A stretch of DNA of 64,000 nucleotides from CAYJLB01 sp964370845 (GTDB lineage: Bacteria; Bacillota; Clostridia; Oscillospirales; Ruminococcaceae): positions 1 to 64,000 of the forward strand of contig CAYJLB010000004.1 of NCBI GenBank assembly GCA_964370845.1, written 5' to 3'. The notes under the pieces were generated by a model. The model did no database searches. It was given only the letters and a program-made list of their open reading frames with translations, and had not been told where the DNA came from. Of the stretch, positions 32,209 to 41,689 are shown one piece after another. Positions within the stretch are counted from its first letter, which is position 1, and the number at the start of each line of letters is the position of its first letter. A program made the translations under genes and the position numbers.

Positions 32209-32218
32209 GAAACGTTTC
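32209..32218. promoter_or_regulatory. LacI/CcpA-type operator GAAACGTTTC
   Basis: A perfect 10-base palindrome with a central CG, flanked as CACGAAACGTTTCACT, 35 bases before the URO-D-like gene. It has the form bound by LacI-family sugar regulators or CcpA. No LacI-family gene is in the window. Confidence 0.6.
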
Positions 32219-32253
32219 ACTTGTTAGTATAAATTTGAAGGGAGCAATAAAAA

Positions 32254-33312
32254 ATGTCATTACAAGATGGTTTAGCAGCATTTAATTTAGAAATGCCGAA
32301 CAAAATTCCAAGAACGGAATATTCCGCCCACACTCATTGGGAGTTAATTAAAAAGGTTACCGGAATAGATGTGAGTGAAAATTCCTCCGCAGAAATCCGC
32401 GAAAAAGCTACCAGCCAATTTATAAAAGATTGGGATTATGGCTTTGTTTGGAACGTTTTAGTACATTCTTGTCACCTAGACAAATGCAGAACAAAAATGG
32501 GTCATGCAAACTATGCCGCTGGGGGAGTGGACTTTTCTAGTGAAGTTTCTTGTCCATTCGAAGACCCTGAGGATTGCCTTGATTTTAATCCAATGGAGGT
32601 TTATGGAAAGGTTGACCATAGAAAAGCTGTTGATGATTTTAATGCAAATTATAAAATGAAGTGTGAGCTTTATCCTGACACTGTTAACACAACAGGTACA
32701 TATATTACTTTAATTTCGGGATTGCTGGAAATATTCGGTTGGGATATGATGCTCATGGCACTTGGCATTGACAAAAAAGCTTTTGGTGAAGTTGCAAACA
32801 GATACACAACTTGGATACAACAATATTTTAACGCCCTTGCAGATAGTGACGTTCCTATTGTAAAAATCCACGATGATATTGTTTGGACTTCGGGAGCTTT
32901 CGTTCACCCTGATTGGTATAAGGAATATGTTTTTCCTAACTATAAAAAATTATTTGCACCGCTAAAAGAAGCTGGAAAGAAAATAATTTACACTTCGGAC
33001 GGGGATTTCACTCAATTTATTGATGATGTTGCAGATTGTGGAGTAAACGGATTTGTCCTTGAACCAACTACAGATATGGCTTATATTGCTGAAAAATACG
33101 GAAAAACTCACTCTTTTATAGGAAATGCCGACACTAGAATTCTACTTTACGGAAGCAAAGAAGATATTTACAACGAAGTAAAAAGATGCATTGACATAGG
33201 AAAAAATTGCCCAGGATTTTTTATGGCGGTAGGAAATCATATCCCTGCAAACACTCCTGTAGAAAATGCGCTTTACTATAACGAAATTTTTGAAAAATTA
33301 AGAACAAGATAA
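32254..33312 (+). CDS. uroporphyrinogen-decarboxylase-like (URO-D/MtaA-type) protein
   Basis: 352 residues with the URO-D TIM-barrel outline: N-terminal NKIPRTEYSAHTHWEL, central VPIVKIHDDIVWTSGAFVHPDWYKEY (about 190-215) and C-terminal FIGNADTRILLYGSKEDI (about 288), then a PANTPVENALYYNEI end. True HemE sequences differ, and no other haem gene is near. Related URO-D-like proteins act as corrinoid or other methyltransferases, or have unknown roles in glycan loci. Here it leads a run with a sulfatase and a GH2 enzyme and carries a sugar-type operator. ATG follows GAAGGGAGCAATAAAAA. The reaction is unknown. Confidence 0.85.
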   Translation: MSLQDGLAAFNLEMPNKIPRTEYSAHTHWELIKKVTGIDVSENSSAEIREKATSQFIKDWDYGFVWNVLVHSCHLDKCRTKMGHANYAAGGVDFSSEVSCPFEDPEDCLDFNPMEVYGKVDHRKAVDDFNANYKMKCELYPDTVNTTGTYITLISGLLEIFGWDMMLMALGIDKKAFGEVANRYTTWIQQYFNALADSDVPIVKIHDDIVWTSGAFVHPDWYKEYVFPNYKKLFAPLKEAGKKIIYTSDGDFTQFIDDVADCGVNGFVLEPTTDMAYIAEKYGKTHSFIGNADTRILLYGSKEDIYNEVKRCIDIGKNCPGFFMAVGNHIPANTPVENALYYNEIFEKLRTR

Positions 33313-33333
33313 GAAAAGAAAGGAATTACAATT

Positions 33334-34827
33334 ATGAAAAAGCCAAATATTTTGTACATTATGTCCGATGACCACGCTGCAAACTCTATAAGCTGTTACA
33401 ACTCAATTTTATCTGAGGTTTATAAAACTCCAAACCTTGATAGAATTGCAAACGAGGGTTGCAGAATGGACGATTTTTGTGCAACAAACGCAATTTGTAC
33501 TCCAGCTAGAGCAACAATTATGACAGGGCAATATGGGCAACTTAACGGAGTTAGAACGCTTGATGATAGCTGGGATATTGATAATTGCCCTGATAATTTA
33601 GCTACACTGCTAAAAAATGCTGGTTATAAAACAGGTGTAATTGGTAAATGGCATTTGGGTTGTGACCCTACTTGTTTTGATGAATATAAATTCTTATCCG
33701 ATGAAAATGAAACTAAACAAGGGCAACAAGGTGTTTATCAAAACCCTACTTTTAAAGAAAAAGGAAAGGGAATTGTCCAATATAACGGATATGTTACCGA
33801 TATTATTTCCGAAATGGCACAGGATTTTATTAAGTCAACAGACAATGACACACCTTTCTTTTTGATGTGTCACCATAAAGCTCCCCACGATTTCTGGGAA
33901 TTTGCAGAGCGACATGAAAATATTTTTGACGGAATAGAAATTCCTGTTCCAAAAAGTTTATTTGAGGATAAAAGTCATAGAAGTGAAGGTTCAAAGAATT
34001 TTGGAAGTTCCGTTACTCCACGAAGTAAAATTAGAAGCCTTTACGAAGATTTTTCCGCTCCCGATTATGTGACAGGACCTTTAGTTTGCGATGAAAATGC
34101 AACTTTTGAAGAAAAAGGATATGCTGCTTATCAAAAATACTTAAAAGATTATTTACGAACTACTGCTGGAATTGACGATTCCGTTGGAGCATTACTAAAA
34201 ACTCTCGAAGAAAAAGGGGTTTTAGAAGATACTGTTGTAATTTACACTTCCGATCAAGGAATGTTTTTAGGAGAACACGATTATCAAGACAAACGTTGGA
34301 GTTTTGAGGAAAGTTTAAGAACTCCGCTTATGATAAGATACCCAAAACTAATTAAAGCAGGTACAGTTTGCAATGAACTAATGTCAAATATTGACATAGC
34401 ACCAACTTTACTGGACTTAGCTGGCTGTGAAATTCCAAATGAAATGCAAGGTATCTCTTGCGTTAATATGATTTCGGGAGAAGAACAACCTTATCACGAG
34501 TACATTTACTTTAGATATTGGATGCATTTAGCTCATAGACACGATAACCCTGCCCACTATGGCATAAGAACAAAGAAATATAAATTAACTTTTTACTACG
34601 GAATGGGACTTGATGCAAGTGGAGCGGCAACTCAAAACACTCCTCCAGGATTTGAACTTTATGACCTTGAAAAAGACCCGCTAGAGCTTCAAAATGTGTA
34701 TGATAACAAAGATTATTACGAAATTCGTGAAGAATTAAAAATAAAATTATTGGAAGCAAAAAAATTCTATAAAGATGAAGATGAAAACTATCCTGAACTA
34801 CTATCGTTATACAAAGAAATGGCGTAA
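33334..34827 (+). CDS. formylglycine-type sulfatase
   Basis: 497 residues, S1 sulfatase family. N-terminal metal site ILYIMSDDHAANS (Asp12, Asp13), and the active-site motif C-T-P-A-R at Cys55-Arg59, in which Cys is oxidised to formylglycine by a maturase (anSME or FGE; none is visible here). VIGKWHLGC (about 102) and the C-terminal metal-site region VVIYTSDQGMFLGEHD (about 303) are conserved. No signal peptide is evident, suggesting cytosolic desulfation of imported sugars. It lies 21 bases after the URO-D-like gene with GAAAGGAATTACAATT. The linkage to a GH2 enzyme suggests sulfated host or algal glycans; this is inference. Confidence 0.93.
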   Translation: MKKPNILYIMSDDHAANSISCYNSILSEVYKTPNLDRIANEGCRMDDFCATNAICTPARATIMTGQYGQLNGVRTLDDSWDIDNCPDNLATLLKNAGYKTGVIGKWHLGCDPTCFDEYKFLSDENETKQGQQGVYQNPTFKEKGKGIVQYNGYVTDIISEMAQDFIKSTDNDTPFFLMCHHKAPHDFWEFAERHENIFDGIEIPVPKSLFEDKSHRSEGSKNFGSSVTPRSKIRSLYEDFSAPDYVTGPLVCDENATFEEKGYAAYQKYLKDYLRTTAGIDDSVGALLKTLEEKGVLEDTVVIYTSDQGMFLGEHDYQDKRWSFEESLRTPLMIRYPKLIKAGTVCNELMSNIDIAPTLLDLAGCEIPNEMQGISCVNMISGEEQPYHEYIYFRYWMHLAHRHDNPAHYGIRTKKYKLTFYYGMGLDASGAATQNTPPGFELYDLEKDPLELQNVYDNKDYYEIREELKIKLLEAKKFYKDEDENYPELLSLYKEMA

Positions 34828-34854
34828 TTTTATAAAAAGAAAGGACTTGTTGTT

Positions 34855-37626
34855 ATGCGTGAAGTGTTAAATATGAATAAAGGGTGGAAATTTCATCTTG
34901 GAGATATTGAAATGCCCTCAGTTAAATCACATTTTGCAACATATATGAATTCAAAATCTCAAAATGGGCTAGGCGCAGCTGCAAAAAGCTTTTACGATGA
35001 TGATTTTGCGGTAATTGACTTGCCTCACGATTATGTGATTTATGAAGATGTAGACTCAAGAGTTAACGAAAGTATAGGCTGTTTACAAAGAAAAACTGCT
35101 TGGTACAGAAAAAACTTCAAGCTTTCTAATGAAGATAAGGACAAGAGAATTGTTATTTTATTCGACGGAGCTGGACAAAAGTGCGAAATTTGGATAAATG
35201 GTCATTTTGCAATAACAAACAACAGTATGTACAATAGTTTTTATATTGACGTAACGCCTTATGTTACCTTTGAAAATGACATAAACACCATTGCTGTGCG
35301 TATTACAAACAACGAAAATGAAGGTTGGTGGTATGAGGGTGCAGGAATTTATCGCTCTGTACATTTGATAAAAACTTCTAATGTTGCTGTTGATGTGTGG
35401 GGAACCTTTGTAAATCCTACTTTAGAAAGAAAAAACGAGTGGTATGTTCCAACTAAAACAACTATTTTTTCCACTGAATTATCAAGCAACATTCGTTTGG
35501 AACAAGAAATTCTTGATAAAATGGGTAACGTTTACGCTAAAAACACCCTTGAGGAAGAAATTTCTTTCGGTGAAAATGAATTTGAATGCGAATTTGAATG
35601 TAAAGACCCAATTTTGTGGGATTTGGAAAATACATATTTATACAAATTAGTGACAAAAGTTTATGAGAACGATGTGCTAAAAGATGAATATGAAACCTCT
35701 TTTGGATTTAGGACAATTGCATTTGTTCCAAGTGAAGGATTTTTCTTAAATGGAAAACATGTAAAATTACGTGGAGCTTGTGTTCATCAAGACCATGGTA
35801 ACTTAGGTGTTGCTGTTCCAAAATCTGTTTTAGAATATAGAATTACTCAAATGAAAAGAGCTGGAATGAACGGTTATCGTTGTGCTCACAATAATCCTGA
35901 CCCTGAACTACTTGAAATTTGCGACAGACTTGGAATGCTTGTACTTGATGAAAATAGATGGTTTACTTATAATGAAGATACTGTAAATCAAATGGTTTCA
36001 ATGGTGAAAAGGGACAGAAATCACCCTAGCGTAATTCTTTGGTCGGTGGGAAATGAAGAACCTTTACAAACTACTGATATTGGACGAAAAATTTTCAACT
36101 ATCTTAAAGGTGTTATAAAAAATTATGACACTTCACGCCCTGTTTCTATTGCTGTAAACGGGTATGCTTATAGTTCGGACGTTGTAAATGACTCCGATGT
36201 GGGAAGCGTAAACTACCTAATCACAAAATATGACGAATTACAAAAAGGTTATCCAAACAAATCCATAATTTCCACCGAAAGTGGTGCTTCTTGTAATAAT
36301 AGAGGAGTTTATTTTGTTGAAGATAAAACAAAATATTCTAATTCTTACGCCACTGCTTATGACGAGCAAAGGGCAAGTTTTGGCTCATCATATGCGGACG
36401 CAATTAAGGCTTCGGAAAGTTATAAATTTATCTGTGGAACTTTTGTTTGGGCGGGCTTTGAGTATCGTGGAGAGGCTGAGTATCCAAAATTATTCTCAGG
36501 AAGCGGAATTTTCGATAACTGTGGCATTGAAAAGGATAATTTTTACCTCGTTCAATCTTTTTGGACAAGTGAGCCAATGATTCATATTATACCACACTGG
36601 ACTCACCCAGGAAAAGAAGGTGTAGAAATCCCTGTTTACGTTTACACAAATATGGACGAAGTGGAACTTTTTGTAAATGGCGAAAGCTTAGGAAAAAAAG
36701 CTGTAGAACCTTTCTCTCCACCTTTGTTTAACGTTGTTTATGAAGCTGGTTCAATCAAAGCTGTTGGCTACAAAGACGGCGAAGAAGAATGTGAAGAAGA
36801 AATTTTCACAGCTGGACAAGCAAAGAGATTGCACGCTCGCATTAAAAATGAAGTTACAAATAATGGTGAAGATGCAGTTGTAATTGACTGTCACCTACTT
36901 GATGAATTTGACCGATTTATTCCTACTGCGAAAACTAGAATTTTCTTTGAAAGTGACGAAAGTGGCGAAGTTTTAGCGGTATCAAACGGTGACCCAATGG
37001 ACCTTGAAAATGCAAAACTTCCCCACAAAAGAATGTTCGGCGGGGAAGTTCAATGTATTGTTCGAATCAAAGAAGGTGTAAATTACTGCAAAGTAACAGT
37101 TTTAGCTCCTGAATTTAATTTGGAGGAAGTTATAACAATTACTCCTCGTTATAGCAAGCCAATTAAAAGGGCTGAAATTTGCAAATCACCTCTTTCCATT
37201 CAAGATTTTAGAATTTTTCCAGTTACAAATGATGAAAATGCTCATACAATTGACTACAATTTTGGTGATATGAATTCAAGTCAACCTACTGAACTTTCAC
37301 AGTGTAATGGTGACGGAAATAAAGGTTATACCGTAATTATTGGGAAAACTGTTGCTCCTAAGTTCCCAGAAGAAAAGGAACTTTCCCTTAGATTTTCAAA
37401 TGTTAAAGGAAAAATGAAAATTCGAGTTTTCCATGATAAAAATTGTTGGCCTAATCCAACTCCAGATGAGTTCAAAGATTTTGTTACTACTTGTGATAAT
37501 GAGAGTGCAAATGATGTAATAATTCCTCTTGAAGGATTTTCTGCCGATGAAAAAATTAATTTTGTAATTTGTGCTGATAATAGTAGTGAATTTTCCTTTG
37601 AAACTGCTGAATTTACATTGCAATAA
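34855..37626 (+). CDS. glycoside hydrolase family 2 (beta-galactosidase-like)
   Basis: 923 residues. Domains in order: sugar-binding jelly roll (to about 170), immunoglobulin-like domain (to about 285), TIM barrel (about 290-570), then a DUF4982-type domain beginning HWTHPGKEGVEIPVYVYTN. The acid/base is Glu401 in SVGNEEP and the nucleophile Glu475 in ISTESGAS. A further C-terminal domain from about 760 resembles a carbohydrate-binding sandwich. No signal peptide. It hydrolyses a terminal beta-galactoside or similar bond; exact specificity is not readable. It lies 28 bases after the sulfatase, in the same operon, with AAAGGACTTGTTGTT before ATG. Confidence 0.92.
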   Translation: MREVLNMNKGWKFHLGDIEMPSVKSHFATYMNSKSQNGLGAAAKSFYDDDFAVIDLPHDYVIYEDVDSRVNESIGCLQRKTAWYRKNFKLSNEDKDKRIVILFDGAGQKCEIWINGHFAITNNSMYNSFYIDVTPYVTFENDINTIAVRITNNENEGWWYEGAGIYRSVHLIKTSNVAVDVWGTFVNPTLERKNEWYVPTKTTIFSTELSSNIRLEQEILDKMGNVYAKNTLEEEISFGENEFECEFECKDPILWDLENTYLYKLVTKVYENDVLKDEYETSFGFRTIAFVPSEGFFLNGKHVKLRGACVHQDHGNLGVAVPKSVLEYRITQMKRAGMNGYRCAHNNPDPELLEICDRLGMLVLDENRWFTYNEDTVNQMVSMVKRDRNHPSVILWSVGNEEPLQTTDIGRKIFNYLKGVIKNYDTSRPVSIAVNGYAYSSDVVNDSDVGSVNYLITKYDELQKGYPNKSIISTESGASCNNRGVYFVEDKTKYSNSYATAYDEQRASFGSSYADAIKASESYKFICGTFVWAGFEYRGEAEYPKLFSGSGIFDNCGIEKDNFYLVQSFWTSEPMIHIIPHWTHPGKEGVEIPVYVYTNMDEVELFVNGESLGKKAVEPFSPPLFNVVYEAGSIKAVGYKDGEEECEEEIFTAGQAKRLHARIKNEVTNNGEDAVVIDCHLLDEFDRFIPTAKTRIFFESDESGEVLAVSNGDPMDLENAKLPHKRMFGGEVQCIVRIKEGVNYCKVTVLAPEFNLEEVITITPRYSKPIKRAEICKSPLSIQDFRIFPVTNDENAHTIDYNFGDMNSSQPTELSQCNGDGNKGYTVIIGKTVAPKFPEEKELSLRFSNVKGKMKIRVFHDKNCWPNPTPDEFKDFVTTCDNESANDVIIPLEGFSADEKINFVICADNSSEFSFETAEFTLQ

Positions 37627-37680
37627 GCAATCGTTTTCACGTTAATGCTTTAGTGCGCCAAAAAAAATTGTTATTACCTC

Positions 37681-37709
37681 TTGACAAAATGAAATAAATC
37701 TAGTATAAT
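37681..37709 (+). promoter_or_regulatory. sigma-A promoter of T-box/leuA
   Basis: TTGACA (37681-37686) and TATAAT (37704-37709) are 17 bases apart. Confidence 0.85.
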
Positions 37710-37744
37710 TGCTTTAATGTAAATACCTTTTTAAATGCGTTGAC

Positions 37745-38034
37745 AAGGAAAAAAGACTTGAATTTTCTTTCAGAGAGTTGCTGTTTGGTGTGAAGCAACA
37801 GTAGATTTTTGTTATAACTCATCCTTCGAGCAGCTGCGCTGAACTTTTTAGTAGGTGTAGACGGTTTCTTCCGTTATTGAGAGCGACGTTAGTGAATTAA
37901 AGTTGAATTCTATTTATTCTTTAATTAGACGTTTTAAGTGGGCGATTTATTCGTCAAGTGGAGTGGTACCGCGGAAGTATTAGATTTTTAATGCCTTCGT
38001 CTCTGTTTTTTATGCAGAGGCGGAGGCTTTTTGC
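37745..38034 (+). ncRNA. T-box leader, probably leucine-specific
   Basis: Stem I begins near AGAGAGTTGCTG with the TTGGTGTGAAGCAAC loop. The candidate specifier is CTC in AACTCATCC (Leu). The T-box itself, TGGTACCGCG, is at 37964-37973. The terminator hairpin GCCTTCGTCTCTG/CAGAGGCGGAGGC followed by TTTTT is at 37993-38034. Uncharged tRNA-Leu would favour the antiterminator and leuA expression. Specifier placement is by pattern and less sure than the T-box itself. Confidence 0.92.
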
Positions 38035-38078
38035 ATATTTATTATTAAGATTAAATTTGAAAGGATTGATATTTTATT

Positions 38079-39734
38079 ATGAAAAATGTAGAAAAATATT
38101 CAAGAAGTTATTTTTTGCCCCCTCAAATTACAATGAATTGGGCACTTAAAACGTATATCGATAAAGCCCCTACTTGGTGTAGTGTTGACCTTAGAGATGG
38201 AAATCAAGCTTTGATTATTCCTATGAGCCTTGATGAAAAAGTTGAGTTTTTTAAGATTTTGGTTGAACTTGGATTTAAGGAAATTGAAATAGGATTCCCT
38301 GCGGCTTCTCAAACTGAATTTGATTTTTGTCGTAAATTAATCACTGAAAACCTAATTCCTGACGATGTTACAATTCAAGTTTTAACTCAATCAAGAGAGC
38401 ATATTATAAAAAGAACTTTTGAAGCTTTAGAAGGCTGTAAATCTGCAATTGTCCATCTTTACAACTCAACTTCTGTTGCACAAAGAGAACAAGTTTTCAA
38501 AAAATCAAAAGAAGAAATTATTGACATCGCAATTAAAGGCGCTGAAATTTTTAACGAACATAAAAAAGACTTTAAAGGAAAATTAATGTTTGAATATTCT
38601 CCTGAAAGCTTTACAGGAACAGAAATTGACTTTGCACTTGATATTTGTAATGCTGTAATTGATGTGTGGAATCCAACACCAGACAATAAAGTTATCATAA
38701 ATTTACCTGTAACTGTGCAAGTTTCAATGCCACACGTTTACGCTTGTCAAGTTGAATATATGTGCGCTAATCTTAATTCAAGAGAAAATGTAATTGTTTC
38801 ACTTCACCCGCATAATGACAGAGGTTGTGCAATCGCAGATAGCGAATTTGGACTACTTGCTGGTGCTGATAGAATTGAAGGAACTCTTTTTGGAAATGGC
38901 GAAAGAACAGGTAACGTTGACATTGTCGCTCTTGCATTAAATATGTATTCTCAAGGTGTAAATCCAGGGCTTGACTTTACAAATTTACCTGAAATAGCAA
39001 AAGTTTATGAAAAAGTTACTCGAATGACTATAAACGAAAGGCAGCCTTATAGTGGCGCATTAGTTTTTGCTGCATTCTCAGGTTCTCACCAAGATGCTAT
39101 TGCAAAAGGTATGAAATTCCGTGACGGTAATGAGGATATGCAATGGACTGTGCCTTATCTACCTATTGACCCAAAAGATATTGGTAGGGAATATGAAGCT
39201 GATGTAATTCGTATTAACAGCCAATCGGGCAAGGGCGGAATTGGCTATATTATGGAAACTAGCTACGGATTTACAATGCCTGATAAGATGAGAGAGGCTT
39301 TTGGTTACTTTATTAAAGATATTTCTGACAAAGAGCATAGAGAGCTTTCTAAAGAAGAAATTCACGATACTTTTATGGGCGAATTTGTAAACGTAAAAGG
39401 AGCGCTTGAAATTGTCAAAGTTAAATACGCACAAAATGGTGAGATTTCAGCTACAATTGATGTAATTTATCAAGGTAAGGAAATCACTATTGAGGGTAAA
39501 GGTAATGGACGTTTAGACGCTTGTTCAGCGGCATTTAAATCAATTATTGACACAACATATTCAATCTTTAAGTATCAAGAACACTCCCTTGAAAAATCCT
39601 CAAAAGCACATGCAGCTGCTTATGTAGGCATCGAAGATAATGGAGTTATCACTTGGGGCGTTGGTATCGACACTGACATTGTTAACGCTTCTGTTTATGC
39701 TTTAGTATCTGCAATTAATAGAAAAATTAAATAA
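38079..39734 (+). CDS. leuA: 2-isopropylmalate synthase, LeuA type II
   Basis: 551 residues of the LeuA2 (mycobacterial/fungal-like) clade, starting SRSYFLPPQITMNWALKTYIDKAPTWCSVDLRDGN. It condenses acetyl-CoA and 2-oxoisovalerate, the committed step to leucine. Metal site HPHNDRG (His-x-His) lies near residue 245, and GNGERTGNVD near 272. Residues from about 425 are the regulatory domain for leucine feedback. ATG lies 13 bases after AAAGGA, a long spacing. The gene is alone behind a leucine-type T-box and a terminator, separate from leuCDB, which stand with cimA at 4164-9440. Confidence 0.94.
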   Translation: MKNVEKYSRSYFLPPQITMNWALKTYIDKAPTWCSVDLRDGNQALIIPMSLDEKVEFFKILVELGFKEIEIGFPAASQTEFDFCRKLITENLIPDDVTIQVLTQSREHIIKRTFEALEGCKSAIVHLYNSTSVAQREQVFKKSKEEIIDIAIKGAEIFNEHKKDFKGKLMFEYSPESFTGTEIDFALDICNAVIDVWNPTPDNKVIINLPVTVQVSMPHVYACQVEYMCANLNSRENVIVSLHPHNDRGCAIADSEFGLLAGADRIEGTLFGNGERTGNVDIVALALNMYSQGVNPGLDFTNLPEIAKVYEKVTRMTINERQPYSGALVFAAFSGSHQDAIAKGMKFRDGNEDMQWTVPYLPIDPKDIGREYEADVIRINSQSGKGGIGYIMETSYGFTMPDKMREAFGYFIKDISDKEHRELSKEEIHDTFMGEFVNVKGALEIVKVKYAQNGEISATIDVIYQGKEITIEGKGNGRLDACSAAFKSIIDTTYSIFKYQEHSLEKSSKAHAAAYVGIEDNGVITWGVGIDTDIVNASVYALVSAINRKIK

Positions 39735-39741
39735 AAAAATG

Positions 39742-39779
39742 AGAGTAATGAAACAAAATGTTTCATTACTCTTTTTTTT
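39742..39779. terminator. terminator of leuA (GTTTCATxAC family)
   Basis: AGAGTAATGAAACA pairs with TGTTTCATTACTCT around AAA, followed by TTTTTTT. It also bounds the convergent flavodoxin gene. Confidence 0.85.
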
Positions 39780-40197
39780 ACAACAACGTTTTTACTAAGG
39801 CTTTGCAGTTTTCCTCTGCTTCATCGTCAGGCGCTTCGTTGCAAACCACTGTTCCAACAATGTCAATTCCAAGTCCAACAGCTTCTTCTTTCCAAGTTTC
39901 TAGGTATTCGCCACCGCCCCAGCCATAGGAGCCGAATAACACAACCTTTTTCCCAGAAAGTTTATTTCTAATATCTTCCCACATAGGTTGAAATTCGCTA
40001 GGTTCAAGTTCCTCAGAGCCATTTGCAGAGCAACCAAGAGCCACTTTGTTATGCTCAGGTAAAATGTCTTCGCTATACTCGCTTGCTGTAATAAAAGTTG
40101 TTATAACACCCTGCGCTTTTGCTTCGTCAGCAATAATACTCGCCATAGTTTCAGTGTTTCCAGTTCCGCTCCAATAAATGATTAATAATTTTTCCAT
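39778..40197 (-). CDS. flavodoxin
   Basis: 139 residues, normal short-chain flavodoxin length. The FMN phosphate loop is WSGTGNTE near the N-terminus; further FMN-loop regions are ALGCSANGSEELE (about 55) and FGSYGWGGGEYLE (about 90). It is a one-electron carrier in the cytosol. ATG 40197 is chosen because the GTG at 40209 overlaps the GAAAGGGTGG site. It is monocistronic on the minus strand. A more divergent flavodoxin-like protein is encoded at 52819. Confidence 0.93.
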   Translation of the reverse strand: MEKLLIIYWSGTGNTETMASIIADEAKAQGVITTFITASEYSEDILPEHNKVALGCSANGSEELEPSEFQPMWEDIRNKLSGKKVVLFGSYGWGGGEYLETWKEEAVGLGIDIVGTVVCNEAPDDEAEENCKALVKTLL

Positions 40198-40346
40198 TGT
40201 AAATTCCACCCTTTCAAAATGTAATTTTATTTTAAATTTAGTATTCCAATCTTATTCAAATAATATTCTAGCTTTATTTTATTATAAATTTTAACTTTTA
40301 TTAATTCAAGTGATTTAACTAAACATTACGTTAATAAATTGTAAAA

Positions 40347-40386
40347 AAAGTTGTGATAAAACATTAACTGTTTCATCACAACTTCA
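40347..40386 (-). terminator. terminator of the phosphofructokinase gene
   Basis: On minus, AAGTTGTGATGAAACA pairs with TGTTTTATCACAACTT and is followed by TTTTT. It is a member of the GTTTCATCACAC family. Confidence 0.75.
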
Positions 40387-40393
40387 TTAATTA

Positions 40394-41629
40394 TTATTTA
40401 TCAGCGAAAGATAAACCGATATTTCTTGCAAGAGTAACTAGTTCACCATCAACATCAACTCTACGTTGGTTGTCAATCATTGAACCATCTTTAATTACAT
40501 CTTCAAGAGAAACAGTTGTAAGTTCGTTATCTCTTACAGCAACCATTCTACCAAAGTTTCCTTTTTCGTCAACTTTAAAGTGTTCCATAAGCTCGATAAC
40601 AGCACGAGAACCAAGTCTTGAACTTAATACTCTATCATTTGCAGTAGGAGTTCCACCACGTTGTGAGTAGCCAACTACAGTAGCACGACACTCAACGTCG
40701 ATAATTGTTTCAGAAATAGCGTAACCGTTTTCATCACGAGTAGAGTTAAGCTCTTTTTCTGTATAATCAGCAAGAGCAGCACCAATTCCGCTAAATCTAA
40801 CTGCGTCAGGTGAACCTTCAACAATTTTAATAGTAGAAGCAGTGTTTTGTGGAGCAGCAACTCCTTCAGAAACGATAATCATAGCACTTGCTTTTTCTTT
40901 TAAAGTTTTTCTAATATCTTCAACTAAAACCGCTGGATCATAGTCAATTTCAGCCATTAGACAAATGTCAGCGCCAGTAGCCAAAGCTGTGTTCAACGCA
41001 ATATGTCCAGCATTTCTTCCCATAACTTCAACGAACATTACACGGCTGTGAGCAGTTCCAGAAGTTTTGATTGAGTCAACAGCAGCAACACATCTAGCAA
41101 CAGCAGTATCAAAACCAAAAGTAATTTCAGTTGATTTCAAGTCATTATCAATTGTTTTAGGCACACCAACTACAGGCACGCCCATTCTTGAATAATCTCT
41201 ACCAGAAGTTAAAGTTCCATCTCCACCTAAAATAATTAGTGCGTCAATGTTTGCATCTTTAATATTTTGAACAGCTAGTTCAGAAAAATCATCATAGATT
41301 AATTTTCCATTTTCATCTTTTTGCAAGCCATTTTTATCACGACGAGGGTATTTAAAAAGGTTGTCCTTATTTGAACTAAATAAAATAGTTCCACCAAGGT
41401 CGATGATATTTTCAACATCTTTAGAAGTAAGAAGTCTAAAATAATCCTCACCTAAAAACATACCTCTATAGCCATAAGGGATACCAATAACTTCAACACC
41501 ATATTGTTTAGCAGTAAGTACAACTGAACGAATAACTGCGTTTAATCCAGGACAATCCCCTCCACCAGTCATAAGACCAATTCTTTTTATACCGTTTTTC
41601 ATTGCATCTTCAATGATTTTTGTATTCAT
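40394..41629 (-). CDS. 6-phosphofructokinase (PFKA family, mixed-signature clade)
   Basis: 411 residues, longer than the 320-residue classic PfkA. N-terminal GLMTGGGDCPGLNAVIR, GGDGT (about 136) and PKTIDND (about 157) are visible, with the sugar-phosphate site MGRNAGHIAL (about 204). Gly after GGD predicts ATP use, while Lys in PKTIDND is typical of PPi-dependent enzymes. This mix marks the long group III/'X' clade, whose donors vary, so the phosphoryl donor is uncertain. It phosphorylates fructose 6-phosphate in glycolysis. ATG follows AAGAAAGGAATTGATTTTAA. A 16-base palindromic operator lies 33 bases upstream. Confidence 0.92.
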   Translation of the reverse strand: MNTKIIEDAMKNGIKRIGLMTGGGDCPGLNAVIRSVVLTAKQYGVEVIGIPYGYRGMFLGEDYFRLLTSKDVENIIDLGGTILFSSNKDNLFKYPRRDKNGLQKDENGKLIYDDFSELAVQNIKDANIDALIILGGDGTLTSGRDYSRMGVPVVGVPKTIDNDLKSTEITFGFDTAVARCVAAVDSIKTSGTAHSRVMFVEVMGRNAGHIALNTALATGADICLMAEIDYDPAVLVEDIRKTLKEKASAMIIVSEGVAAPQNTASTIKIVEGSPDAVRFSGIGAALADYTEKELNSTRDENGYAISETIIDVECRATVVGYSQRGGTPTANDRVLSSRLGSRAVIELMEHFKVDEKGNFGRMVAVRDNELTTVSLEDVIKDGSMIDNQRRVDVDGELVTLARNIGLSFADK

Positions 41630-41661
41630 TTAAAATCAATTCCTTTCTTATACTATATTTT

Positions 41662-41677
41662 ACTAAAACGTTTTAGT
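41662..41677. promoter_or_regulatory. LacI/CcpA-type operator upstream of phosphofructokinase
   Basis: ACTAAAACGTTTTAGT is a perfect 16-base palindrome with a central CG. On minus it lies between a TTTAAT and a TAAAAT that could serve as -35 and -10. This suggests sugar-responsive control of glycolysis. Confidence 0.6.
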
Positions 41678-41689
41678 TGATTAAATACA

